Origin: Shouchella tritolerans
Lineage (GTDB): Bacteria > Bacillota > Bacilli > Bacillales > Bacillaceae_D
Length of the DNA: 64,000 nucleotides
Reading direction: 5' to 3'
Assembly: GCF_025770735.1 (NCBI RefSeq)
Contig: NZ_JAODPB010000001.1
Location: forward strand, 496,001 to 560,000
Position numbers and translations under genes: made by a program. The notes beneath the pieces were generated by a model. The model was not told the DNA's origin, made no database searches, and worked only from the letters and a program-made list of their open reading frames with translations. Of this stretch, positions 34,177 through 42,075 are shown in pieces (the first letter of the stretch is position 1; the number at the start of each line of letters is the position of its first letter).

Positions 34177-34806
34177 TTATTTTTTAGTTGACTTATCGAA
34201 GATTGTAATGAGTTCTCTCGTATATTCCTGAACATTTAACTGGGGATTTCTCATTAATTCAATGGTGAACCCGTCAATGGCATTTCTTATTGTTAACGCC
34301 ATCACCCTTGCTGATGGTCTAGTAAATTCTCGGAAAACTCCTTCTTGCATCCCTTGGGTGAGAATATTTTCAATTGGAAGTAAAACAACTTCATCATGGT
34401 CTGCTGCAAACTGAAGTTTACCATCAGCAGTTATCTTATTAGAAACCATTTCTATAACAGCGAAAACATGCTTCCGATTTTCATCTACGAATGTAAGATT
34501 GGATTCAATATACACCCGAAGCATTTCTTTAGGAGATTTTTGAACTTCTACTCGTGGAGCAATATATGATTGCCAAGCCAAATAGTATTCGATCGCTATT
34601 TGCTCCAATAATTCCTCTTTATTTGCAAAGTGATAGGAAATAACCCCCTTACTGATTTTTGCACGTTTTGCAATTTGTCCTAAAGAGGCTTGAGCGTAAC
34701 CTACTTCAGCGATTGTTTCAATCGCACATTCCACAATTTGAGCTCTACGGGCTTTTTCGATGAATGACATTTCTTTTTGGTTAGTTGATTTATTTTTTTT
34801 ACTCAT
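34177..34806 (-). CDS. TetR/AcrR-family regulator
   Basis: 209 residues. DNA-binding domain IVECAIETIAEVGYAQASLGQIAKRAKISKG split by the turn and followed by VISYHFANKEELLEQI; the C-terminal domain begins YLAWQSYIAPRVEVQ and ends near LRVYIESNLTF to FIELMRNP. A helical start rich in Lys and Asn precedes the domain. Its own promoter region holds an inverted repeat GTACA-AC-TGTAC (34819-34830), a plausible autoregulatory operator. The regulated genes are not obvious; the DUF418 gene on the same strand downstream is one candidate. Confidence 0.85.
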   Translation of the reverse strand: MSKKNKSTNQKEMSFIEKARRAQIVECAIETIAEVGYAQASLGQIAKRAKISKGVISYHFANKEELLEQIAIEYYLAWQSYIAPRVEVQKSPKEMLRVYIESNLTFVDENRKHVFAVIEMVSNKITADGKLQFAADHDEVVLLPIENILTQGMQEGVFREFTRPSARVMALTIRNAIDGFTIELMRNPQLNVQEYTRELITIFDKSTKK

Positions 34807-34818
34807 GTGCTAATTTTA

Positions 34819-34880
34819 GTACAACTGTACAAATAATTCAAACAGGGAACCCATTTAGATGAAGGGTATCTAAATGGGTT
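34819..34880 (-). promoter_or_regulatory. Operator-like repeat and 13-bp inverted repeat upstream of TetR gene
   Basis: GTACA-AC-TGTAC lies at 34819-34830, 13 nt before the TetR start codon. Further out, AACCCATTTAGAT (34848-34860) and ATCTAAATGGGTT (34868-34880) are perfect reverse complements around 7 nt. The first looks like an operator; the second could be an operator, a hairpin, or a terminator without a T-run. From here to the pirin gene at 35109 there is only one further weak hairpin (AAGAG near 34924 with CTCTT near 34944, followed by T). Confidence 0.55.
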
Positions 34881-35108
34881 ATGAATACCTTTATAACATA
34901 GCTAATCAATAGGTCAGAAAAGAAGAGTTTCCCATCGGGTAGCTCTTTTTTCTATTTGTCGATGTCCACGTTAAATCATTCCATGTGAAGTCGTTTCTCC
35001 ATCATTTCAAAAAAACAAAAGTATCTCCAAAGGAACTTACAGAGTTGAAAGTGCCTCATTTTTTCCGGTGTAGAACTTGTTTATACTTAAGGTAAAGGAG
35101 GCAGAAAA

Positions 35109-35972
35109 ATGGAAGAGCAAATCGAACGTACGATTCGCGAGCATTGGCATGTCCAGTATAGGCAAAATGGGTATCCCCATGTGCAACAAGGATGGGTGTT
35201 GCCTCCAGGGCGAGAGCAAGATTTTGATCCTTTTGTCGTGATGGCTGATGACTGGTTTAAACGGGGGACGTTTTCCGACCATCCTCATCGTGGTTTTCAA
35301 ACGATCACGTATGTGATTGACGGCAGGTTGGAACATTCCGATAACCATGGCGGTTATTCGGTTTTGGACGCAGGCGATGTGCAATACATGAATGCAGGTT
35401 ACGCTGCCCGCCATGCGGAGGAGGCATTTGCCGATGATGTCATTCATACGTTGCAGTTGTGGGTGAATTTGCCGAAAGCATTAAAGCGCTCGCCTGCCAG
35501 TTACCAGGACGTCCGTCTGGAAGAAGCGCCAGTAGTAGAAATAGACGGCGGTTCACTGCGTGTTTATTCCGGGAAAACGGCCGGTGTGACTGGGCCGCTG
35601 CGTTCAGCAGTTCCTGTGCAGATGGTGGAGCTATCGTTGCAGGCGGGGGCGGAGTACGATTTAACGCTGCCTGCACAGGACAATGGCCATCTCTATGTCC
35701 TGCAAGGGGAGTTGGCTTTTGGGCCAGAGGCAAACGAAGTCGTTTTAGAAAAAACGGGTGTCGGTTTGTTCAATTGGCCAAATGAAACGGGGCAAACTGA
35801 AAGCGTCCTACGTGTCCGTGCCTTACAGCGATCAAAAGTGCTTGTCTATTCAGGAAAGCCACTGCGCGAACAGGTCGTTGCCCATGGTCCGTTTGTCATG
35901 AACACGATCGAGGAAATTGAAGAAGCCTATGCTGATTTTCGCGCTGGCAAATTCGGCCCGCCCTCGCAATAA
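35109..35972 (+). CDS. Pirin-family bicupin protein
   Basis: 287 residues with the N-terminal pirin cupin: FSDHPHRGFQTITYVIDGRLEHSDNHG split across the metal site, the two His of HPHRGF and the later His of EHSDNHG being likely iron ligands, then DAGDVQYMNAG. The C-terminal cupin is less conserved. Pirins include quercetin dioxygenase-like enzymes and redox or transcription cofactors. AAAGGAGG precedes the ATG. It converges with a HxlR-type regulator gene 3 bp away. Confidence 0.85.
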   Translation: MEEQIERTIREHWHVQYRQNGYPHVQQGWVLPPGREQDFDPFVVMADDWFKRGTFSDHPHRGFQTITYVIDGRLEHSDNHGGYSVLDAGDVQYMNAGYAARHAEEAFADDVIHTLQLWVNLPKALKRSPASYQDVRLEEAPVVEIDGGSLRVYSGKTAGVTGPLRSAVPVQMVELSLQAGAEYDLTLPAQDNGHLYVLQGELAFGPEANEVVLEKTGVGLFNWPNETGQTESVLRVRALQRSKVLVYSGKPLREQVVAHGPFVMNTIEEIEEAYADFRAGKFGPPSQ

Positions 35973-35975
35973 TGT

Positions 35976-36317
35976 CTATTTCTGTTGTTGCGCCGCCAGA
36001 TAAGCATGGTGTGCTTTGCCCCATGCATGCAGTTGCCGCAAGATCGGTTGGAGTGTTTGGCCGTGCTCTGATAGCGAATACTCGACTTTCGGGCGACCTT
36101 CGCCAAAAACGCGGCGCTCGATTAAGTGTTCTTGTTCAAGCTCACGCAAATGGGCGGTTAGCACTCTTTGGGTGATTTCCGGAATGGCGCGGCGCAACTC
36201 ATTAAAGCGCAATGTTGTATGGTAATCAATGTGAAGAAGGATCAACACTTTCCATTTGCCGATAATCGGCGCCAGCGCTGTGTTCACTAAGCATTCATCG
36301 GGGTGGTAGTTTTCCAT
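35976..36317 (-). CDS. HxlR-family transcriptional regulator
   Basis: 113 residues, a winged-helix protein with the HxlR layout: Cys at residue 9 (HPDECLVNTAL), IIGKWKVLILLHI, FNELRRAIPEITQRVLTAHLREL and ERRVFGEGRPKVEYSLSEHG. The lone N-terminal Cys suits thiol or electrophile sensing as in HypR/YodB. It is divergent from the amidohydrolase gene; CGTTTC (36340-36345) and GAAACG (36364-36369) in the shared region may be its operator. Confidence 0.88.
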   Translation of the reverse strand: MENYHPDECLVNTALAPIIGKWKVLILLHIDYHTTLRFNELRRAIPEITQRVLTAHLRELEQEHLIERRVFGEGRPKVEYSLSEHGQTLQPILRQLHAWGKAHHAYLAAQQQK

Positions 36318-36419
36318 AAAAGCAGCCCTCCAATCAAGTCGTTTCCTTTATTTTACGAAAAACGAAACGGTACGCGCCAATCATTTGTTTTGGCAACGAT
36401 AAACAAAGGGGGATTTTCA

Positions 36420-37754
36420 ATGACGGACAAAGTGCTTTTTAAAGGTGGAACGATCCTCACACTTGACCACAAGTTGGGTGTTCTGAATGGGGCAGATTTG
36501 CTTGTGGAAGGATCGAAAATTGCTGCTGTTGAGCAAACGATCGAGGGAGTTGACGCCGAAATCGTTGATGCTGCTGGGATGATTGTTATGCCAGGGCTTG
36601 TTGATACCCACCGCCATACGTGGCAGTCGATTATCCGTGGCATTGGCAGTGATTGGTCGTTGCAGACGTATTTACAGTCCATCTATTTTGGCAACCTTGG
36701 CAGCAAACGGCGGCCAGAAGATGATTACATTGCCCAATGGCTAGGTGCTGTCGAGGCCCTCGATGCAGGAGTAACAACGCTTTTAGATTGGACAATGATT
36801 AACTCGGATGAACATACCGAACAGCTTATAGCTGGGTTGCGTGCTTCGGGCATCCGAGCCCGCTTTGCCTATGGTTCACCTGGTGAAGGGAGCTATTGGA
36901 ACCGAGAGAGCCGGCTCGACTTAGCGGCGAAAGCAGAAGAAGTGAAAAACGCTTATTTTGCCTCAGACGACGAGCTTGTGACGATGGCGCTGGCGATTCG
37001 TGGGCCGGAATTTTCCTCTTGGGAAGCGACAGTTGCTGAAATCGAAGCAGCGCGCCGCCTTGGCCTCGTTTGCAGCATGCATCTCGGCTTTGGCAACTGG
37101 GGTGCACATGACCGTTCTGTCACCAAGTTGCACAATGCTGGCCTCCTTGGGCCTGATCTGAACATCGTCCATGGGAATGCGATTGCGAACGAGGAGTTGG
37201 AACTGCTCCGCGATTTCGGCGGCAGCTTGTCGATTACGCCTGAAATTGAAATGATGATGGGCCACGGCTATCCCGTGACAGGGGCCGCGATTGAACATGG
37301 TGTAACTGCTGCACTAGGGGTTGACGTTGTCACATCCACTGGCGGTGATCTATTTGCGCAAATGAAGTTTGCCTTGCAAGCAGAGCGGGCAAAACAAAAC
37401 CAACGTCTATTGGATGAAGGGATCATGCCTGAACAAGTGCCGTTATCGACGAAACAGATGCTGGAAGCCGCCACAATCGAGGGGGCCAAAGCATTGATAC
37501 TTGAAGACAAGATTGGCACGCTCACGCCAGGAAAAGAAGCCGATTTGATTATGCTTCGTTGTGATGATGTGAATTTGCTGCCGGTAACGGACCCATTTGG
37601 TGCCGTAGCACAAGCGGCCCACCCAGGAAATGTCGACAGCGTCTTTGTCGCAGGCAAAGCAAAAAAGCGCAACGGCCAGTTGATCGGCATCGATAAAGAC
37701 AGGTTGAAAAAGCAAGCGGTCGAGGCGCGTGATTTTATGCTAGCTTCTCGTTAA
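36420..37754 (+). CDS. Amidohydrolase-family metal-dependent hydrolase
   Basis: 444 residues with the amidohydrolase fold: N-terminal beta-sandwich, metal-binding GLVDTHRHTWQSIIRG, central CSMHLGFGNWGAHD and NIVHGNAIANEELEL with His ligands, ALGVDVVTSTGG with the catalytic Asp, and C-terminal GTLTPGKEADLIML. It resembles chlorohydrolase/cytosine-deaminase-like proteins (TRZ/ATZ), whose substrates are aromatic or N-heterocyclic amines; the exact substrate is unknown. ATG at 36420 has AGGGGG 6 nt upstream. Divergent from a HxlR regulator that probably controls it. Confidence 0.85.
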   Translation: MTDKVLFKGGTILTLDHKLGVLNGADLLVEGSKIAAVEQTIEGVDAEIVDAAGMIVMPGLVDTHRHTWQSIIRGIGSDWSLQTYLQSIYFGNLGSKRRPEDDYIAQWLGAVEALDAGVTTLLDWTMINSDEHTEQLIAGLRASGIRARFAYGSPGEGSYWNRESRLDLAAKAEEVKNAYFASDDELVTMALAIRGPEFSSWEATVAEIEAARRLGLVCSMHLGFGNWGAHDRSVTKLHNAGLLGPDLNIVHGNAIANEELELLRDFGGSLSITPEIEMMMGHGYPVTGAAIEHGVTAALGVDVVTSTGGDLFAQMKFALQAERAKQNQRLLDEGIMPEQVPLSTKQMLEAATIEGAKALILEDKIGTLTPGKEADLIMLRCDDVNLLPVTDPFGAVAQAAHPGNVDSVFVAGKAKKRNGQLIGIDKDRLKKQAVEARDFMLASR

Positions 37755-37810
37755 AGCGCGTTTACTGCACCTAGACTTTAGAGGCGAAGCGCGTTTACTC
37801 TACAGTTGAA

Positions 37811-37845
37811 GGAGCCTTATCCATCGATAAGGCTCCGATCTTTTT
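37811..37845 (+). terminator. Terminator of the amidohydrolase gene
   Basis: GGAGCCTTATC (37811-37821) and GATAAGGCTCC (37826-37836) form an 11-bp stem with a 4-nt loop, followed by GATCTTTTT. It also touches the end of the converging adenylyltransferase gene. Confidence 0.9.
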
Positions 37846-38713
37846 AGTAAATCTCCGTTGCATCTTCGGGCAACGCTTGAATGTGCTGCAAATACGTTTT
37901 TACCTTTTCGGCATCTGTGTGTGGATAGTCAAACGAAAAGCAGGCGGCAACCTCTTGCGCTAGCACTTCAAAAAGGTGTGCCATTGCCAATAGGGCGCGC
38001 CACATATCTTCGTAAGTGGGGCGCGGGAAAGTCGACAGAAACAGCTGCCACCGTTCTTTGTCCACATACTGTTCAAGGTATTTGCCATGTTTGCCAACGC
38101 TGACGCGAAACTCGTTTTCGATCCCAACTGTCCATTCAAGCATGCGCAAAAGCATAGCCCGGATGACATTCAAGTGATCGTATGCATACGTAAACTCTTG
38201 CCGCCATAATCCTTTTGCGACATAGGTGGACACCCACCAAAATTCATTGCAGCAATCTGAAAAAAGGTCTTGGTTCGGCTTTTGGACCCAATAATCACGA
38301 TCAGTGGGCGCAGGCAATAGCGGCAACGCTCCATCTTTGTCCAATAACACCACAGACAAGGGGTCGCCTTGGTTCCATGTCGTGCCCCTTTCGAGTGGGC
38401 AAAGTGTCAAATCAATCCGGTTTCCATCTGTAAATAACATCAAGTATGCAAACGTTCCGTCGCCTTCTGGTGGAATGAGCGTCATCTTTTCTGGCGTCTG
38501 CATGATGATTCGTTCGCCAAAACGATCAATCCAGCCAGTGTCGGAGACAAAAGAGTGGACGTCACGAACAATGTAGACAATGTCGTAATCTTGAAATGGG
38601 TCTTTTCGGGCATTTGGGTTGGTTCGAGATCCATTCATACATACAGCTCTGATCCGTTCGTCTGATTCGGCCACACCTAGCAACAAGTCAATCATTTCAT
38701 TATACGTTCGCAT
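37844..38713 (-). CDS. Aminoglycoside 6-adenylyltransferase (ANT(6)/AadK family)
   Basis: 289 residues, the usual length for AadK-type enzymes that adenylylate streptomycin. The nucleotidyltransferase site is visible in VCMNGSRTNPNARKDPFQDYDIVYIV (read across the G-S-R and D-x-D residues), then DGNRIDLTLCPL with the third acidic residue, and the C-terminal FWWVSTYVAKGLWR and GKHGKYL blocks. Such genes are often chromosomal and native in Bacillus. ATG at 38713 has GGAGGAG upstream; two earlier ATGs lie in or before that site. Whether it gives resistance depends on expression. Confidence 0.88.
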   Translation of the reverse strand: MRTYNEMIDLLLGVAESDERIRAVCMNGSRTNPNARKDPFQDYDIVYIVRDVHSFVSDTGWIDRFGERIIMQTPEKMTLIPPEGDGTFAYLMLFTDGNRIDLTLCPLERGTTWNQGDPLSVVLLDKDGALPLLPAPTDRDYWVQKPNQDLFSDCCNEFWWVSTYVAKGLWRQEFTYAYDHLNVIRAMLLRMLEWTVGIENEFRVSVGKHGKYLEQYVDKERWQLFLSTFPRPTYEDMWRALLAMAHLFEVLAQEVAACFSFDYPHTDAEKVKTYLQHIQALPEDATEIY

Positions 38714-38737
38714 CCTTTTCTCCTCCATCATCTGTTT

Positions 38738-38863
38738 TTGTCATTTAAAGGCTGGTTTGCTTGGATAGAGGAGGCCCGCGAATCGGGTATTGACGTTAAG
38801 GAAACTGTTCAGCGTTCATCCTTTTTCCTCCTAAGATTTGAGTATTTCGTCCATCGTACATGA
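38738..38863 (+). pseudogene. SinI-like anti-repressor domain fragment
   Basis: A 41-codon frame reads WFAWIEEARESGIDVKETVQ near its centre, close to the general pattern of SinI domains, which bind and block the biofilm repressor SinR. It opens at a TTG and lacks any ribosome binding site, and the tail (FFLLRFEYFVHRT) does not fit the domain. I read it as a remnant or a chance-extended fragment of a SinI-type gene, not as an expressed one. Confidence 0.35.
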
Positions 38864-38948
38864 TTTTTACGAGCATGAAAAGGCTTTCTCTTCAAGGGGG
38901 CAAAACAAAAAGCCAAAGGACCTCGCTGATCCACTTGGCTAACATTCA

Positions 38949-39839
38949 TCATAGGTTTTCTTTTAAACGTTTTACTATTTTCATATAGTCATCAGGATCA
39001 ATTCCTGGCGCAAACATTTCCGGTTTTTCTTCAAAGTCTGGCACAGGCGCCCCTTCAGGCATGCCATCAATGACGCGAAGCGGCTCGCCTGTTTCTGGGT
39101 TTTCCCCTTTCCAAATTTGGCGAATGTCCCGGTACTCAGGTTCATCCCATGTATAAAGGATATTGTAGAGGCCTTGGTCCATATATTTGCGGGCAGTTTC
39201 AAACGCATTGTTGTCGGGATGGGGGACTGGAAGCATTTTTCCGATATCGACGCCTGTAGCGACTTTAATCGCTTTCGCATAAGCGATAATATGCGTGCCT
39301 CCTCGCACAAGCAAATAGCCGCATAATTCTCTTGCAGTTGGGTTAGTTGTCATTTCGTACACGCGCATCTTATGTAGTCGCGCCCCTATTTCGAGAACGT
39401 AGTTATGGAGTAAATCTTCGACCAATACACCGGAATTAGTGACAAAATCGCCGTTCCATGGGCGTCCCATGCCGTCCCCTGGATAGGACGTTTGCGCGGT
39501 TGTCGTAAAATGGAGGGAATAGCGTTTATCTTTGCCGTTTTGCAGTGGCGCTGTGTCTGGATCCCCTGGGAACGTGTTTCCATACGACATTAAATTAATC
39601 GCATTGGCGACCAACTCGACATGGCCAAACTCCTCAGCCGTAATGCTAGCAATTAAATCGTAAAACGGTTTGTATTTCTTTTTCCCCCTAAAATTGAACG
39701 ATTGGAACATGTAGTTGTTTAACGTCGACATTTCGCCAAACTTGCCGCCCATCAACTCTTGCACGGCTGCCGCACCGTTTGCATCGCCATGCTCTGGGCG
39801 CGGCAACTCAATCGCAATTCTGTTCACTCGTTTCATCAT
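38949..39839 (-). CDS. Manganese catalase
   Basis: 296 residues of the dimanganese catalase family (2 H2O2 to O2 + 2 H2O), similar to Bacillus YdbD. The ferritin-like four-helix core carries the metal ligands: Glu in VQELMGGKFGEMSTL, EEFGHVE with Glu/His, the later ENYVLEIG-like segment LLHNYVLEIGARL and RGGTHIIAYAKA with His. The N-terminal RPEHGDANGAAAVQE is typical. The ATG at 39839 is 8 nt behind GGGAGG. Monocistronic; a yuzF-like gene follows on the same strand after 63 bp. Confidence 0.9.
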   Translation of the reverse strand: MMKRVNRIAIELPRPEHGDANGAAAVQELMGGKFGEMSTLNNYMFQSFNFRGKKKYKPFYDLIASITAEEFGHVELVANAINLMSYGNTFPGDPDTAPLQNGKDKRYSLHFTTTAQTSYPGDGMGRPWNGDFVTNSGVLVEDLLHNYVLEIGARLHKMRVYEMTTNPTARELCGYLLVRGGTHIIAYAKAIKVATGVDIGKMLPVPHPDNNAFETARKYMDQGLYNILYTWDEPEYRDIRQIWKGENPETGEPLRVIDGMPEGAPVPDFEEKPEMFAPGIDPDDYMKIVKRLKENL

Positions 39840-39904
39840 AAGCATTTCCTCCCTATTCAGTAGCCCATACGCTCATGCATATGCGCCAGGGAGGATGTCT
39901 TAGT

Positions 39905-40141
39905 TCAATTTTTCTGTTTAGCTTGGTGTACCTTAGCTGGATGCACCCAGATGATTTGCTGGCTGCGGACATAAAAGGGAGTCCCGCCCATTTCCACAAC
40001 AAGATGGTCAGGTTGGACCGCTTTAAGTATGCCTCTCAACGCCCCCCGTGTCGTCTGCACACCGATGGTGGTGCCTACTTGTTTCGCCAACATGCCGTAC
40101 ACATAAGGATCATGCAATTGCCATTCAGCTTTGTTGCTCAT
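39905..40141 (-). CDS. YuzF-family (DUF2642) protein
   Basis: 78 residues; contains DPYVYGMLAKQVGTTIGVQT, ALRGILKAVQPDHLVVEMGG and FYVRSQQIIWVHP, the YuzF pattern of an Sm-like small beta protein often found in spore formers. ATG at 40141 follows AAAGGAGAG. Role unknown; the gene sits just downstream of manganese catalase on the same strand. Confidence 0.8.
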   Translation of the reverse strand: MSNKAEWQLHDPYVYGMLAKQVGTTIGVQTTRGALRGILKAVQPDHLVVEMGGTPFYVRSQQIIWVHPAKVHQAKQKN

Positions 40142-40291
40142 TTGATCTCTCCTTTGCCTCTTGGTGTAGGCAGTATATGCACGACAAAACAAATGGGGAA
40201 GTTGCCTATATAGGAAAATTCTTCAAAGCGAGCGCAAGCATTTAAAGAATGAAGCGTGGCACGCCCACTTTCTAGTGTAGGCCAAACGATG

Positions 40292-40414
40292 TTAATGCCC
40301 AGAATCTACTTTTCCATCTGTCTGTATGACGGATGGATGGCTTTCTCCCCATGTGTGAGGGGCAATCGAGACGCATACTAATGCAACTGCGAATACGAGC
40401 AATCCCTTTTTCAT
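40292..40414 (-). CDS. Phr signalling-peptide precursor (partner of Rap paralogue 3)
   Basis: A 40-codon gene whose ATG overlaps the rap stop (ATGA). Basic start MKKG, hydrophobic core LLVFAVALVCVSIA, a likely signal-peptidase site near APHTWGES, then a polar tail QTDGKVDSGH. The layout and position are those of phr genes, whose processed C-terminal peptide inhibits the Rap encoded before it. An AGGAG lies 11 nt before the ATG. The mature peptide has not been mapped. Confidence 0.8.
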   Translation of the reverse strand: MKKGLLVFAVALVCVSIAPHTWGESHPSVIQTDGKVDSGH

Positions 40415-41511
40415 TCCTGATCGACTCCTAGCTTAAAGAAATTTTGCCGTGCATGGTAGGCAATTTTTAAATACTTTAACGCTAATTCTTCACGGCCGAT
40501 TTGCGCAAAAAACGTGCTTGCTTCCTCGGCGATTTCATCCACTTCAAAGTCCATGCCACGGCCTTCAAGATCTTTTAAAGCTTTGTCAATGAGTGATGGA
40601 TCAGAGTTTACATACAAACCGGTAGTAGCTAAACATTTTGCTTTGTATTCATGATTGTCAAAATAGTGGGCTCCTGTATATGCTTTTTTCATATGAGGCT
40701 CTGCTTCTGCCGGTAAATTCATGCGATACAACGTATTGGCCAAGTCATGTTCGCTTTTCGCTCCAAGAATGTGGTTGCCTAGTTCTTTAACAGATAAGGC
40801 CTTTTCAAAATAATGCTTTGCGCTCCTGTAATTTTTTTCCCTTACGGCATTTAATCCTAATGCCCTTAACGCAATCACTTTTGCCGTTGAATGGTTTTCT
40901 GCCGCCATCATCGCTTCTTTGAATAGACGCGAGGCTTTCTCGTGCTCCCCTGTTTCTGAATAAATGCCGCCAAGTATGACTTGGCAGAAGACAACCCTTT
41001 CCGTGAAACCTAAACGCTTGAACGCCACCAAGGCTTCTTCGATGTGGGAGGCGGCATATGGGTATTGGCTTATCCGATATAAGGAAGAACCCATATAGTA
41101 GTGGAAATCGGCTTTTTCGGCTTTGTCTTCAATATTTTCAAGCAGGCGCTCTGCTTTACGAAAAAGACGAATGGCGGAGCGGTAACGCTCGTTCATGAAT
41201 TCATTTTGTCCGCTAACAAAGAAATAGAGATATTTAAGCAAATGATCCATTGAGTTTTCTACAACCGTACTTGCCTGTTGCATGGCATAATTGTCTTTCC
41301 CGCCTTTGCCTACCTGGTTCATCATAATATGATGCCGAAACTCAACTAATGAATAATAGGATAGCATCCGGTCATTTGGTTCCATTTGTTCAATCATGCT
41401 ATCGACTTCTTCTTTAAGCTGAATCGATTGTTCTACAGACCTGGCAATAATACAGCTGTACCACTCAACAATTTTAGCCCCTACTTCTTCCGGTGATAAG
41501 GCCACAGACAT
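40411..41511 (-). CDS. Rap-family response regulator aspartate phosphatase (paralogue 3)
   Basis: 366 residues. Three-helix start (LSPEEVGAKIVEWYSCIIARSVEQS) and TPR-like blocks RSAIRLFRKAERLLENI, FHYYMGSSLYRISQYPYAASHI and LALKYLKIAYHARQNFFKLGVDQE are shown in parts. It looks closest to paralogue 1 at 21940-23037 (shared IIARSVEQ, RYRSAIRLFRKAERLLE and HARQ/KQNLFKLG ends), suggesting duplication. Unlike that copy it keeps its phr gene. Confidence 0.9.
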   Translation of the reverse strand: MSVALSPEEVGAKIVEWYSCIIARSVEQSIQLKEEVDSMIEQMEPNDRMLSYYSLVEFRHHIMMNQVGKGGKDNYAMQQASTVVENSMDHLLKYLYFFVSGQNEFMNERYRSAIRLFRKAERLLENIEDKAEKADFHYYMGSSLYRISQYPYAASHIEEALVAFKRLGFTERVVFCQVILGGIYSETGEHEKASRLFKEAMMAAENHSTAKVIALRALGLNAVREKNYRSAKHYFEKALSVKELGNHILGAKSEHDLANTLYRMNLPAEAEPHMKKAYTGAHYFDNHEYKAKCLATTGLYVNSDPSLIDKALKDLEGRGMDFEVDEIAEEASTFFAQIGREELALKYLKIAYHARQNFFKLGVDQE

Positions 41512-41997
41512 AGTCTACTTCCCCCCTCTGGATCGACGACGACATCGTTCATACTTAAATTATTATAGTAGTAAAGCCGTAATAGAGTAAGAGTTTTTTA
41601 TATTCTCAAACAAAAAAGCGACAAGGAGAAATACGAGTACCAATCTTGTCCCGAAAAGGCGAGAAAATGGAGCTTACTTACATGCGCTCCCTAAGCACAC
41701 AGCCAATCGCGCATCAAATATGTATAAAGAAGTGTTCATGCCGTTTCATAACCTTGATACGATAAAGCATATGAGTGGCTTTTCCCTCGTATTCGTTCCC
41801 TTTCTTAAGGGTGCCACTCTCTAAGTAGGTGTGTGGATGACATTTTTAGCTCAAGTTAGCCTCCTACTAGGCGTTCGCCGCACTCCTTGCGGGTTCCTCC
41901 GTTAACATTATAGCCATTAAGTTGGCTTTTTTGTTTAAGCGAGTATGTGCCTCGTGAAGGGCCAGTCTATGTTTTGCAATTATTTTCAGAAAAATTG
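41512..41997. other. Intergenic stretch with a vestigial I-C-like repeat
   Basis: No coding frame is supported. Bases 41811-41843 read GTGCCACTCTCTAAGTAGGT then GTGTGGATGACAT, which lines up over most of its length with the I-C-like CRISPR repeat of this window (GTCGCACTCT..., ...GTGGATTGAAAT) and could be a stray or decayed repeat. The left end of the region must carry the promoter of the rap gene. Confidence 0.35.
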
Positions 41998-42062
41998 TTG
42001 ACGCTCTCCTCATGTACAGTTATAATTTTCATATAAGGAAAATTAGTTTTCACTATGTGAAA
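41998..42062 (+). promoter_or_regulatory. Promoter and paired operators of the IclR-TRAP operon
   Basis: TTGACG (41998-42003) and TATAAT (42021-42026) are 17 bp apart, a near-consensus SigA promoter. Two boxes of the form TTTTC-N7-GAAAR follow: 42026-42042 and 42047-42063. They are 21 bp apart, two helical turns, and the second contains the perfect palindrome TTTCAC-TAT-GTGAAA (42048-42062). They overlap the start region, so the IclR protein encoded next probably represses here. Confidence 0.8.
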
Positions 42063-42075
42063 GTAGCTGATAGGA

